Shown here in pieces: positions 46,599 to 57,774 of a DNA stretch of 64,000 nt. Numbering within the stretch: position 1 is the stretch's first letter; each line of letters opens with the position of its first letter. The notes under the pieces were generated by a model. It ran no database searches and was not told the DNA's origin. It saw nothing but the letters and a program-made list of their open reading frames with translations. The position numbers and the translations under genes are program-made. The stretch is from Argentina anserina (Eukaryota > Streptophyta > Magnoliopsida > Rosales > Rosaceae): positions 16,988,001 to 17,052,000 of the forward strand of contig NC_065876.1 in NCBI RefSeq assembly GCF_933775445.1, written 5' to 3'.

Positions 46599-47954
46599 TC
46601 ACGTATCCCCATCAATTGGACAAGCTTGCGCGAGTTTCTTTAGATTTTCAATGATCTTAACTAGTTTATTGTTAAGTCGATTGACAAAGCACTTGGGCAT
46701 CCAGCCTGCAGGATCCAACTGTAATACAGAGGGAAAATTTAACCAAGGAAAATCTGAGGATTGGTACTCAAAAGTTAAAACTGCAACCATGTGGATATGG
46801 TTAAGTAATAAGAAGTCATTATGTAGTTTAAAAAGTTGAGGAGTACCTGAACAACATAAGTGACCATGCAGGCGTCACCATCAAGCCTCTCAACTACCCA
46901 TCCTGATTGCAACAGCAGCCCTCTAATTGCATTATTTTGCTTTGGTTGCAATCCAGCAGCTATCTCCTTTGGAAGTGAAGCAACTGCAACCACCTGCACA
47001 TGGAAAACTCCGGTCAACTATACATCGACAACTCTTTAGTCTTTACACATGGTTCCGAGGTTGGATGCTCAGAGCTGACATCCCATGGCATCATTTGTGC
47101 TTCATTGCACCCAATAAGAACTCTAGCCACTAAGCGTGGTGAGTGCCTTGCTTTACAAATTTGCACTTCTTGAGCTTTTCCAACCAGTAGGAATTGGTAA
47201 GACAAATTAAAGTCCTATATCTTGTAAACTAGAAGTATGAATTATGAAGCACGTACCAGAGTGCCATCTTCCATGGTTTCGCGCCGCTCATAGACTATAA
47301 ATTCTCTATTCCTAAATAAGGGCTTGGAATTATCTCCAAACTTGAGCCTGATGATGCTGAGGTTGTCATCAAGATCTTTTATGTACCTTGCTTCTACCAG
47401 ATCAGCATCCCATTGCTGCAGGTTCAGGCTAAGTAAGTTTAACAAAACTCCAACAAGTTGATAGTACATGAAGAGACAACACATATTCACAAGTAAAACA
47501 AGAGACAACATATATATACACATAATATATAGAGATACTGAGATAGTTGACCTTTGCAGCATCTATGGCATTAGCAACAGCGATAAATTGCTCCGGTGAT
47601 ACTGATCTGAGCAGCCAGCGGCTGCGGAAGGTGTGGAATGATCCATTTCCAGACCTTCGTTTCGATATTTCCACTCCATTTTCAAGAGTAAGAACCTTCC
47701 AACCATCATTGCCATTATTAATGCCAATCCCCCTTGTAGAGTCCGAAGCGGACAGTAACTCTTGTATGCAGCTCTCACTTGCAAACTGTACATATCTTTT
47801 AAGCGAGTCCTCGCTTATAGACCTTGATTTCAAAACACCAAAAACATTCAGACTCTTCATATGTAATCAATTCATCACAGTGATCGAGAGAAACAACAAT
47901 GACATGAAAAGAAGAAACTCACCAGGATCGACTGCAGGGTGTTGAACTAACCAT
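46599..47954 (-). CDS. START-domain lipid-binding protein, 5 exons, 242 aa
   Basis: Exons are 47923-47954, 47552-47822, 47257-47415, 46847-46993 and 46599-46718; all junctions are GT/AG and phases add up to 729 bp. The start ATG at 47954 has an in-frame TGA upstream and a TATA stretch about 105 bp upstream. The product is nearly all START (StAR-related lipid transfer) domain, with VEISKRRSGNGSFHTFRSRW, WDADLVEARYIKDLDDN, LPKEIAAGLQPKQNNAIRGL and VQLDPAGWMPKCFVNRLN. It resembles Arabidopsis proteins annotated as polyketide cyclase/dehydrase and lipid transport. Some relatives carry N-terminal membrane segments; this one has only about 10 residues before the conserved SEDSLKRYV. It is probably a soluble or peripheral lipid carrier; the ligand is unknown. 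Confidence 0.85.
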
Positions 47955-48053
47955 ATCGAAAATCTGCTTCAAGTTTCAATTTCAATGGAAGCCAGCTTTT
48001 TTCATCGAGGGCTAAAAGCCTATAGGGAATTATGACTTTGGAGTAGGAATGTA

Positions 48054-48064
48054 TGATATATAAA
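48054..48064 (-). promoter_or_regulatory. Probable TATA box of START gene
   Basis: TTTATATATCA on the minus strand lies about 100 bp before the START gene's ATG, a distance that fits a 5' UTR of about 70 bases. This is inferred from sequence only. Confidence 0.45.
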
Positions 48065-48171
48065 CAAGGAAGGAACTAGTTCCATGGAAGTGTAGAATAA
48101 TAAGAAGTGGAGCGAGAAGATAGGGGCACATGCACTGCCAGAGGAACCTCCATGATTGGAACTGCACGTTT

Positions 48172-48173
<2 letters not shown>

Positions 48174-48228
<55 letters not shown>
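48174..48228. repeat. (CT)27 microsatellite
   Basis: An uninterrupted 55-base CT run (GA on the gene's strand) lies about 220 bp upstream of the START gene's ATG and about 110 bp upstream of its TATA box. The frames across it are low-complexity. Confidence 0.95.
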
Positions 48229-48229
<1 letters not shown>

Positions 48230-48230
<1 letters not shown>

Positions 48231-49058
48231 TCTCACACCAAAAAATAAAAGAAATGGATTGATTCTTTTGTTTCTAGAGAAAAGGAGCAAGAACAAAGGT
48301 AGGGAAGATGAAGCACATGTAGTGTTGGGGAAGGCTTTTAAAAACAGAAACAAAGGAAAGCAGGATTGCCAGAGCAAATAAGGAAAAGGCTAAAAACTAA
48401 AGCCTCATGCCAATGCAAAGCTCATATATTAGGCACACTAACTCTCCAAGCTTGCCTGATTATGAGGGACAAAGACACCTAACAGCATTCCATCAAAGGA
48501 GTCAATACTCAATCAATTCTATAGGACCCCAAATCACGTGCCCAGAAAAAAGCAAAACCAGCCACGGTGGTCCTCCTGGCCGGACCGGTAGCTGTAATAC
48601 AAGTACACCGTCCATTTAATTTCCTTCAACCTATTCATGTAGCAAGTGTATCATACTTTAGGGCCATGATAGGAATAGCTCCAAGGATCTGTCATTAAAT
48701 AATGGCCTTGTTTTCAGATTGATTGATAATGCTGTTGTTCACCACATGCTTGCAATTGCAGCTTGCAGGCTATATACTCTGCAGCAGGCAATATACTCTG
48801 CACTATGTACTGTGCACTGCAGTGAAAGATGACATTGACCAGCAAGTGTGACCGTTTCTTAAAAATCAATCACTAAAAACAATGATAGTTACTAGAATGG
48901 TTTACTTTTATAAACATATGATGCTCCGTTCCAAGGATATATAGATAATGTTCAACTTTTGAAACAAATAAAAGTTATAGGCAATGATGGAAAAAGGGAA
49001 TAAGAAACTAATTATGACCAACACTTCATTTCCACCCATTGTTACTGCTGAGTGCAAA
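48230..49058. other. Intergenic, nothing recognised
   Basis: This lies between the START gene's upstream region and the 3' end of the reductase pseudogene. No coding frame or repeat is supported. Confidence 0.45.
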
Positions 49059-52000
49059 CTAGCTAGATTGTGATGTTTCTTCTTGCTTCCAAAATCCTCT
49101 AGCTTTGAGGCTCTCCACTGTGTCCCGGACAGCATGTTCAACTGGTACGAAAACCAGACCCAGGTCAATTAATCTCTTTGCAGCATCCTTGCAATCCTTT
49201 AGGCCTGGTTGGGTTTCTCCGCTAAACCTGTACTGGTATTTAAGTCAAGCTCCAGTTTGTTATATCTTCAAATATAAATATAATTTTAACAAAAAAAGAT
49301 AGAATAAGAGAGGAAAATAATAACAAAAATAACAATAATTCGACCAGGAGGATTTACACATCCAAAACAGTACCCGTCTTGCTGTGCAAAAGCCATACTG
49401 ATAGACAAATTTGATCACAGATTAACTAAAATTTCGTTTCATTGGTCTTTGAGAATTCTGATCTTTGGGTTCAAGAACTACCTATACTAACCCTTGTCTA
49501 ACTGTCCTTTAAAAATTTGATTTTGCAATCTAGGAAAATAATGAAAGCTAGCTAAGAAGCATTTTCTGGGCTAATAACAAGGCTACTATAGGGAAAAGGC
49601 ACCACAGGAAACAACAGATGCAGTATTTGACAATTATTACTAAAGAACTTCATGCATCCAAGCACATTCCAAAGGATGATGGAATGTAAATATAGGCAAT
49701 CATTTGAACTTGTGCATATTTTCAAAATTCAAATTTGTTTAAAAGCAATCATAACGATATGTTGGTCATCATCACTTTTAAGTTTTAACATATTCCTCTG
49801 TAGCAAAAAAATTCTTAAAAGGCAGCATCAATACTTTATGAAGTGGGAACTTAAAAACACCACGCAGTTACAATCAAAGGTTTAAAAAAGAAAAAGAAAA
49901 AAGAAATCAATCAAAGGTAATAATTAAAATGTTACTACGACTGGGAACTCTTTTCCTCAGCAGATCTATCCTATCATGTACCAATTTGATATATTTGTTT
50001 TGAATCTGCCAGATGGATGCCTTGAAGCCTTTTCGTTTCCACTCTTAGTGGGAAGATGTATTGTCTATAGAGAAAATATCAACTATACTGAATAAATACA
50101 ATTAGTTTGTTGCATATAGGTACCAGAAAAACAAAACGAGGAAGCATATGCATAGAACGGTGATAAAAACCAATTGTAAAAGTATATTGTCTGAAAAGTG
50201 GAAGCCACAACAATAGGTGCAGCAAAGCACCCTGTGACAGTGTTAAAAAGCTTAGGCTTCACGAAAAAAAGGACCTTTGATAAGAAGGAATAAAATTTCT
50301 AACACACTGAGAAGTAATAAGAACATAACATAGATGGGTGGGTGCGCGAGAGTGTGTGTGTGCGTAAGAGAGAAGTAGGAGAGAGATGGATTGGCAAGGA
50401 AGCAATCACAAAAGAAATGGCAATAAGAGATTGTAGAAATATAATCAACCTCGAGTGCATCTATGCACTGCATATTAGTATACTGAAGTGAATTTCCCAC
50501 TGCTCTAAATATAATAAATTCAACAAAGTTATGTTTCTTTTGTGTATCTTCTGCCACCTCACCTCTCTCCCTTATCAAATTCAATGTGATTTTGTTTGAA
50601 AGATATATATTTTCCCTTCAAGAAGCTTTAAGAACTCATGTTTCTTGCAACTCAGTAGCCTCTATATATCTACGCAAGGGAAAAAAAAACAGAAGGAAAC
50701 TACATTTGCTAGCAACTTTAAAGTTTCAAAAAGGATAGGCATCATCTGACAGAAATCAAGGTTATTGCTGCTTGAAATTTCTGATACTCTTTTGCTCCTG
50801 CATAACCACTTAGGGTGCTTACTTGAATATAAAAGCTTATTTTATTCCTCCTAATTTTCTTTGGTGGTTGGTTCTGACTTCACTTCTACTCAACTTCACT
50901 AGTTATAAATTATATTCAAGTGTCATCCCTACCTATTTTCAATGTAACCTTATTCTTAGTATAGTTTGCAGGTACCCTACAAACCATTAAAATGGAGCTA
51001 CAACAGCATTAATTAATCATAAACAGTTCATAGCCACACATGAAGGAAGTCTACCAATAACTGCCTTCAGATCTTAAAGCAACCTTTTACATAGATTGAT
51101 TACATATAATTAAACTACTCATATGTAAGCACAATCCAATTAATCAACTTGGGCAGTGACCTCCTTCACTAGTATAGTATAACACACGCCCATAAATACA
51201 CCAGCGATCATCACGATAAACCTTGTGCAGTCACATATGAATTGCATTTGATTTGATACTAACCTGTGAACTGAAAACTGGGGAAATAGTTTGGAGATTC
51301 TATCCACAAAGTCACCAAATTGGTAGATGCCGTTGGTGCAAAGATACCTTCCAGAAGCCGCAGGAATCTCAAACAGCAAAATTTGTGCCTTGGCGACATC
51401 TTTCACATGCACAGCTCCTAACCAGTGATACTCTTGTGTATCTTTCGATCCCTGTAGCAAGTTGAGCGGGTCAGCACAACTTGCATTCAAACCAGGCTGT
51501 AGAAGAGGTCCAAGACATGTTGCTGGATGGATTGCTACGACATCTAATCCATTCTTCTCTGCAAAATCCCATGCTGCTCTCTCTGCTAGTGTCTTTAAAA
51601 TGATTCGATATCACTGATGGTCATGTAGATAAGTAAAACACTCAATAAGCTTCAAGTATTACTGGAGAGGATTCAGCAATACTCAACTGGCTTCAGCAGT
51701 ATGGTTATATTTCCAAACTCTATGAGAATTGAGTTCAGAGTATCATAAAACAAGCGGATCATGAGCCCTCTGTTGCCATATGAAACTCTTTTAGAACCGT
51801 AAATAACAGCCAGCTGAATAGTGCTGGTTCTGCGCATTAAGTCCACAAAATAAAGGGATACATTAAAAATAGGAAAGCCAGACATCATCTTCTCTATACC
51901 CTTTCTCCTCTCTCCTACAAAGTATATGGACAAGCAAATGACAAAACCCTAAATTACTAAGGAACAAACAGTTGGATCTGCAACAGCAAACAGGCTTCAG

Positions 52001-52852
52001 AATTTCACATATTACACTTCATATATAAAAGATCAGAGAATTTACTTGATTAATAAGTAGCAGAGTATTTATTTACCATGCCGAGTATATTTCTACAATA
52101 AGATTATCACACAGTTTTTAACAATTATATCAAATAAAGGACTCAAATTCTTTCATGGATCCAACTCACAAGTCACAACCTCCAACATACAAAAGAGTTG
52201 ACTATGTCAATAGAAGTTTTCATAAATATGAACTCATTGGAGGACTCAGAATCCTAGGAATCAATCATATAAACAAAATGTACGTTCACAGTGCACTATA
52301 TAAGTCTGAATAAAGCTCTGAGCAAAATATCAAAGGACAATGAAATAGATGAAAATGGTGATCCGTAAAAGATGTGACCTGGCGGGATTTGCAGTAGTCG
52401 AGACTTTATCGGAGGGCCAACCGGAGTTGGGGACCAGAGCCGAGATGGAGGACGTGAGAACCACGCGCCGCACGCCGCACGCCGAACACGGGGGCGGCCT
52501 GCAGCACATTGAGCGTCCCCTGGACGGCGGGGACGACCAGCTCGGCCTGCGGGCCTTCAGGGTCCTCCAACGTGCAGGGAGACGCCACGTGGAATACGCC
52601 CTTGCAATTCTCGATAGCCCTGGCGACGGCGCCGGCGTCGAGGATGTCGGCCTAGAAGACGGTGAGGGCGGCGGAGGAGGCGCCGGGGAGGGCGTAGAGG
52701 TGGGAGGCGTCGGAGCCAGGGTAGACGGAGACGTGGAGGCGAGTGTAGCCGCATTCCAAGAGGGTCTTGACTAGCCAGGAGCCGATGAAGCCATTGCCGC
52801 CGGTGCCGCAGACGGGGTCGTTCGGCGGTGATGATGGTGACGATGAAGACAT
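49059..52852 (-). pseudogene. Cinnamoyl-CoA reductase-like pseudogene
   Basis: Exon 1 (52379-52852) encodes the NAD(P)-binding end of an extended short-chain reductase of the CCR-like family (At2g02400 type): VCGTGGNGFIGSWLVKTLLE, with changes inside the usual TGANGFIG. It has an in-frame TAG at about 52653 and, near 52477, a 7-bp tandem duplication that shifts the frame just before the conserved VVLTSSISA. The next exon, with the catalytic YxxxK, is not found: sequence before 51592 does not read YPVSK. Two later exons remain clean: 51264-51592 (WDFAEKNGLDVVAIHPAT, GRYLCTNGIYQFGDFV) and 49059-49227 (FSGETQPGLKDCKDAAKRL, RDTVESLKARGFW, stop). Decay is confined to the 5' half. Confidence 0.8.
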
Positions 52853-53489
52853 AGAGATATGAGATTGGGAAGTTGAGGTTGAGAGTGGTCGGGTTTCAGT
52901 TGGGAGAGATGGCCATGTTTGGTGCTTATCTTTAGTATTAATATTTTTAGAGCGAGATTGTGTTGTATCTTCAAAATGGGGCAATAAAGCGGCTAAATTT
53001 GTAATAAATTGATTTTTTTTCTTATATTAAATATAATATCATTTCAAAATATAGAAAAAATAAATAAATGCTGCTATGATCGATCCTATTATACGTTGTG
53101 GGAGAAGTAAAATCGAATCATGAATGAGTAACCGAGAGGATCGATTGTTCCCACCGATCCATATTGTACTGAGAACAAGGTGAAAGATTAGAATAATGGG
53201 GTGGTAAGAAAAGTTATAACTGTTACTAAGCTTTTTTCATTCAAAAGACTTAGCAAAACTCGAAGAAACACAGTTATAAATTAACATTTTAAAACACATG
53301 TGTGGATCTTTTCATTTCTCAATTGGCTACCCCAAATTATCTTTACTAATTTATTCTTAAACAAATTAGATTGAAATTTAAATTTCACGGCAAAATTTAG
53401 CATTTATCTCACTTTTCGAGCATCTTGATATTGTTCTTCACCTTTCCTCTTTAACTTAAAAGATGAAAGTTTGATGACGGGAAGACTAG
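52853..53489. other. Intergenic between reductase pseudogene and CCaMK
   Basis: This holds the promoter side of the pseudogene and the 3' UTR of CCaMK. I see no further genes or repeats. Confidence 0.45.
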
Positions 53490-56400
53490 CTACAGTGGCC
53501 GAAGAGAGGAGAGGACTACATCTTGGAGAGAGCTGTCTCTCTGCATGGCAGCTTTGAACTCATCAAATGTAACTTTCCCATCACTGTTGGCATCCATTCG
53601 ATCAAAAATTTCATCCAACTTCCCCGGTTCTGTAATATCAGTTGGAAGGCAGTCATCTGGCAAAGCCTGCGCAGTATAATTTACTCAAGTTATAAAATCT
53701 TATTCTCAGGAGAAACCAACCAATGTAGTAAATTGTAAATTCCATAAGATCCAAAAAGAAAAAGAAAAATTACCCTGAGCATCGATGCCACTTCTTCTTT
53801 ACTGATGCATCCCGACCTATCTGTATCATACATCTGATTGCAAGAGAAGAGAGAATGCTTGGTACAACTTTGAACCAACAATAATAGTGAATAAATATTA
53901 TATGAGGTGACATGCTCAAATAGTCAAATATGAACTAAAAATTGGACATAGTTTAGCTCAGTGAACTTCTGTTTAAGTGCCCGTACTAATAGAGACGCGG
54001 AAAAATAGAAGGCACCTGAAAGCACAGGCGGAGAGCATCATCTCCTTGTGAATTCTTGAGACTAGAGAAACCACAGAGTATCTCTCGCATGTCTACTGCT
54101 CCATCTCTATTGTTGTCAAATAGGTCAAAAATACGGGGTGCTAAAGGAACCAGTGATGACATTTTCATTGCTTTCAGCACCTCCTCAAACTCAGACAGCG
54201 TCGCATTATCACCCTTTTGACATCTGTATTTTGCCAAGTTGGCATTCTTGATCAGAATATTTTGATATTGGTTAACAACTCAAAAACTAGAAATAGGGCT
54301 CATGCCAATGTAATATAGGATTATGTAGTGACTCGAACAAAAATTCAGTCGTCATTTGGTTATCGTCATAGTATAATTGTTAAGTCAGACTATTGATCTG
54401 TACTCTCGATCTTGTGGACTCATGCGTAAATAATACATACTTGAATTAGGCTGACAGTTTGATAGCCTAGAATTCCAGATAAAGACCATAAAACATTCGT
54501 GTGTATGTGCATGCTACTTTGCAGTAAAGACAGAATGCTATATGTACTAAAAGTTGTCTATTACAAACATACATGTCATCACAAAATGCACAAACAAAGT
54601 GATATGGAGCGAATCTGTTTTTGATTACTCACATTTTCTTAAAATGCAAACTCAGATTCTGGATTTGAAGTGAACTCAAATCTCCGTGTGTGTGCGTGCA
54701 TGTTTATATGCCACTTTGCAGCAAAGACAGAATGCTTTATGTACTATAAGTTGTCTGTGACTAACATACATTTCATCACAACATGCACAAACAAAGTAAT
54801 ACGGAGCAAATCTGTTTTTGATTACTCACATTTTCTTAAAATGCAGACTCAGATTCTGGATTTCCTCTTGTTTAAGGTCATGAGACCCTAGTAGTGATTT
54901 GAGCTTCTTTGTCCTCAAGAAAATGGAACTTGTCCACACACTAGCTATTGCTGCAGCACGGAGTTTGCGTCGAGCATTAAAACTCTGCAGTCGTGAGACA
55001 ATCTCAGCATCCATTTGATCCTCTCTGGCTGAAAGACCTACAACCCATGGATGATCTAGAAGCTGTTGGTTCCACAAGAATTGAATTAGTCAAAATTTTA
55101 TGGTTTCTCACAATTATGATTGAGAAGATCCTAATTGACCAAGAACTGCTGGACTAATATATGCAGATATTCCTCGGTCTTAGAACTATGAATGAAGGAT
55201 TCAGCACTAATCGATGTACTCGATTGATCTATAATATCCTACAAATTCTAGTTAACAGGTATTGATACGAAGAACAATTCTGATACCCCTGACCCCTTGT
55301 ACAAAGTATTCAAATTATCAAATATATATTTGCAGTTCCACTTCTCCCCTACCCAATTGATTCATTATCAGTCTTTCACTGACATTTGAATCATCATCAT
55401 CAATCCGAGTAAATCTTGCAGGCATACTAACGTATACCTCTTGAGCACTAGGTCTCTTTTCAGGGTCAACTTTGAGGAGATCTGATATTAATTGCTTCGC
55501 TGATAAGGATATTCCCTTCCAAGTTTTCTCATAAAAGCTGAATTCTCCCTGCAGGAAAAGTATTGTCTCTTATAATTTAAAGCAAAATTGTTAAAATGAA
55601 CATTTCAAACATAGCTACGTGTCTTTTCAATGGGATGTACATTGTTTGATGACTTACCGCCATTATCATCTGCTGCTTCTGCCGATTCGACTGAGCAATA
55701 AACGGTGGGTACCTGTATTGTATTGTAGATAAACATACATATTAATCTCCAGAAAATCAGACAGTGAAGAGCTTAAGAAAGTTCCATGTCAAATTGAAAG
55801 GGGTTTGAAGATTTGAGTAACTGACACGGAAATTTCTCAACACTAAATTGGGTTGGTTGAAAATTTGAGCAGAAGAAACTCTGGAATCTAACGAGCAGGG
55901 TTGAGGATATGCCAGAAACTACCAATTGAACAATCATATGTCCGGAATAGAAGAAAATAAAGTGGATAATCATAAGAAAGACAAGAAGTACATCAGAATG
56001 AGACAAAAAGTACTCCCCCAACCCACCCATCATCGTAATTTCAGCGGAACCAACTCCATTACATAGTTTCAGCAAATTACTCAAAAGCTTCGATGATTTG
56101 ATGCTAGAACACTGCTTCTTTAGACCTTCTACTGCTATCAGACTACTTAGGATGCTTAATTCCACTACGATTCTAAGAAGGTAACAAGTTCTTAAAATCA
56201 ACATTGTTATGGTTTAAAAGCATTTATATAGCCTTTTAAACTGAAATAAAAACTAGATAAAATCATGTATGACTTAATATATACTTACGCACATACCCGG
56301 ATAGAAGGATATACAAGATTACACCAAGAGCCCACATATCACTTTTACAAGTTACTTGTCCCTGAGAAAGTGCCTCTGGTGAGACATAATCAATGGAACC

Positions 56401-57024
56401 AAACAAGCCAACAACAGGGTCAGTAAACTCCTCGACAGAGCTGAGCCCAAAATCCATGATCTTCAGAGGAGAATCATCACTACTATTTAAGAATAGACAA
56501 TTTTCAGGCTTCAAATCCCTATGAACTATATTTGATCTGTGGAGAGCAGCTAAACCTTGTGCAATCTGCCTGACCACAGCTGCAGCCCCTGCCTCAGAGT
56601 ACCTCTCTTGCTTCACAATCCTATCAAAGAGTTCCCCTCCTGAACAAAGCTCCAGCACAAGGTGAACCCCATTCTCATCTTCATACACATCGTAGAGGTC
56701 AATCACATTCGGATGAGGCGAGACATTCTCAACTATCTTCCTCATGACCAAGATTTCATTTGTGAGCAAAACATTAGATAGCGAGACTTGTTTCCTAGTT
56801 GGGACAGGGAAGCCTTGCCTCAAACCAATATTGGCTGAAGATTGTTTGGATGAGGAAGACGAAGAACCCCCAAATGGTCTCTTGAGTGTTTTGATGGCAA
56901 CATTGTTTTTGTCACTGGTACCTTCTTTTCTACTTATCCCCTTCCTCACTACTGAAAATCCTCCTCTCCCTAAAACCTCAGCTACCTCATACTCGTCGGC
57001 AAGTCTCCTAGTTTCTTGCCCCAT
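53490..57024 (-). CDS. CCAMK: Calcium/calmodulin-dependent protein kinase CCaMK (DMI3 type)
   Basis: Seven exons: 56297-57024, 55658-55712, 55438-55548, 54830-55062, 54016-54223, 53774-53833, 53490-53666. All are GT/AG, in phase, 1572 bp, 523 aa, close to the roughly 520 aa of known CCaMKs. Kinase: glycine loop GRGGFSVV (19-26), Lys45, HRD 168-170, DFG 191-193; the regulatory Thr in FYEKTWKGIS is residue 270; calmodulin-binding/autoinhibitory region about 317-345 (FNARRKLRAAAIASVW); EF-hand loops at 412-423, 448-459 and 490-501. CCaMK acts in the nucleus, decoding calcium oscillations with CYCLOPS/IPD3 during mycorrhizal and nodule symbiosis. ATG 57024 is chosen because CCaMKs begin MG.ETR.L; an in-frame upstream ATG at 57078 exists. 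All key residues are present, so it looks functional. Confidence 0.93.
54498..54863 (-). repeat. Partial duplication of CCaMK exon 4 end and donor site
   Basis: 54685-54863 contains the last 34 bases of exon 4, its GTGAGT donor and the start of the intron. A second copy at 54498-54666, further into the same intron, repeats the exon tail (CATTTTAAGAAAAT), the GTGAGT donor (54627-54632) and the intron sequence with scattered changes. The two copies are about 170-180 bp each and 18 bp apart. Confidence 0.85.
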
Positions 57025-57774
57025 GAACAATGGATTGCCGTGACAAATACAGAAACTTAGCAGATGGATTGGTATCAAAAAATGGGAGAGAAGTCAGAGA
57101 ACAGAGAAGTAGTGTTCTTGGAAATGATCAGGAAAGTTGATTAAACAATGATGATGATTAGTTAATGTTAAGTAGAAGACATGGTGGGTTGAAACGCGTC
57201 AAGTGTGATTATGTGACTTGTTTAATGCATATAATATCAACAGAAAATTTCAATGGGGTGGGAGGGAATATACCAGGAAGGGTAGTGTTTAGAGAGAACA
57301 GACAAAGACATATTCAACTAAACTCAAGCATTCACATTCACATATACAGAAGTTCTGTGATGAAGCAGAGCTTACCTCTTCAGTTGGGTTTTGGGCCATT
57401 GCTTCTAAATTCACTGTTTCCTCCCTGCAAATTCTTGTTGCTGCAAACACGAAGCACAAACGCCCCTGATTGTGTTGCAGTCAATCACAGAGTGTTGGAT
57501 TCTCATGGACCAAAGGATTAAAAGAGAGTGAAATAGATGGAGTTAATCATTAAATGTAGCATCTATCTATAATTTGTAGGCGTTAATCTGCAATCAATTT
57601 GAATACCCATTTCAGTACTACCAACTTCTGCTTCGAATACCTTATAAGCAACTGTTAAAAGGACTAGTTATACGCTAAGTAGCTAGGTTGTGCAAGAACA
57701 TGTTTGATATATCTGAGCAACAAAAGCTTCTTACAATGGGGATCATAATAAACAGAAAAAAAAAAAAACAAGAC
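57025..57774. other. CCaMK promoter/5' UTR and BRL2 3' UTR region
   Basis: Both neighbours are on the minus strand, so this interval holds the CCaMK promoter and the end of BRL2. The 57165-57521 plus-strand frame overlaps it but has no recognisable domain. Confidence 0.5.

Noticed and set aside
47014..47205. 63-aa minus frame between START exons 3 and 4
   Set aside because: Exons 3 and 4 join in phase with good splice sites without it, and it shows no similarity to START proteins.
52349..52774. 141-aa plus-strand glycine-rich frame
   Set aside because: It is antisense to the GC-rich exon 1 of the reductase pseudogene and has no recognisable domain.
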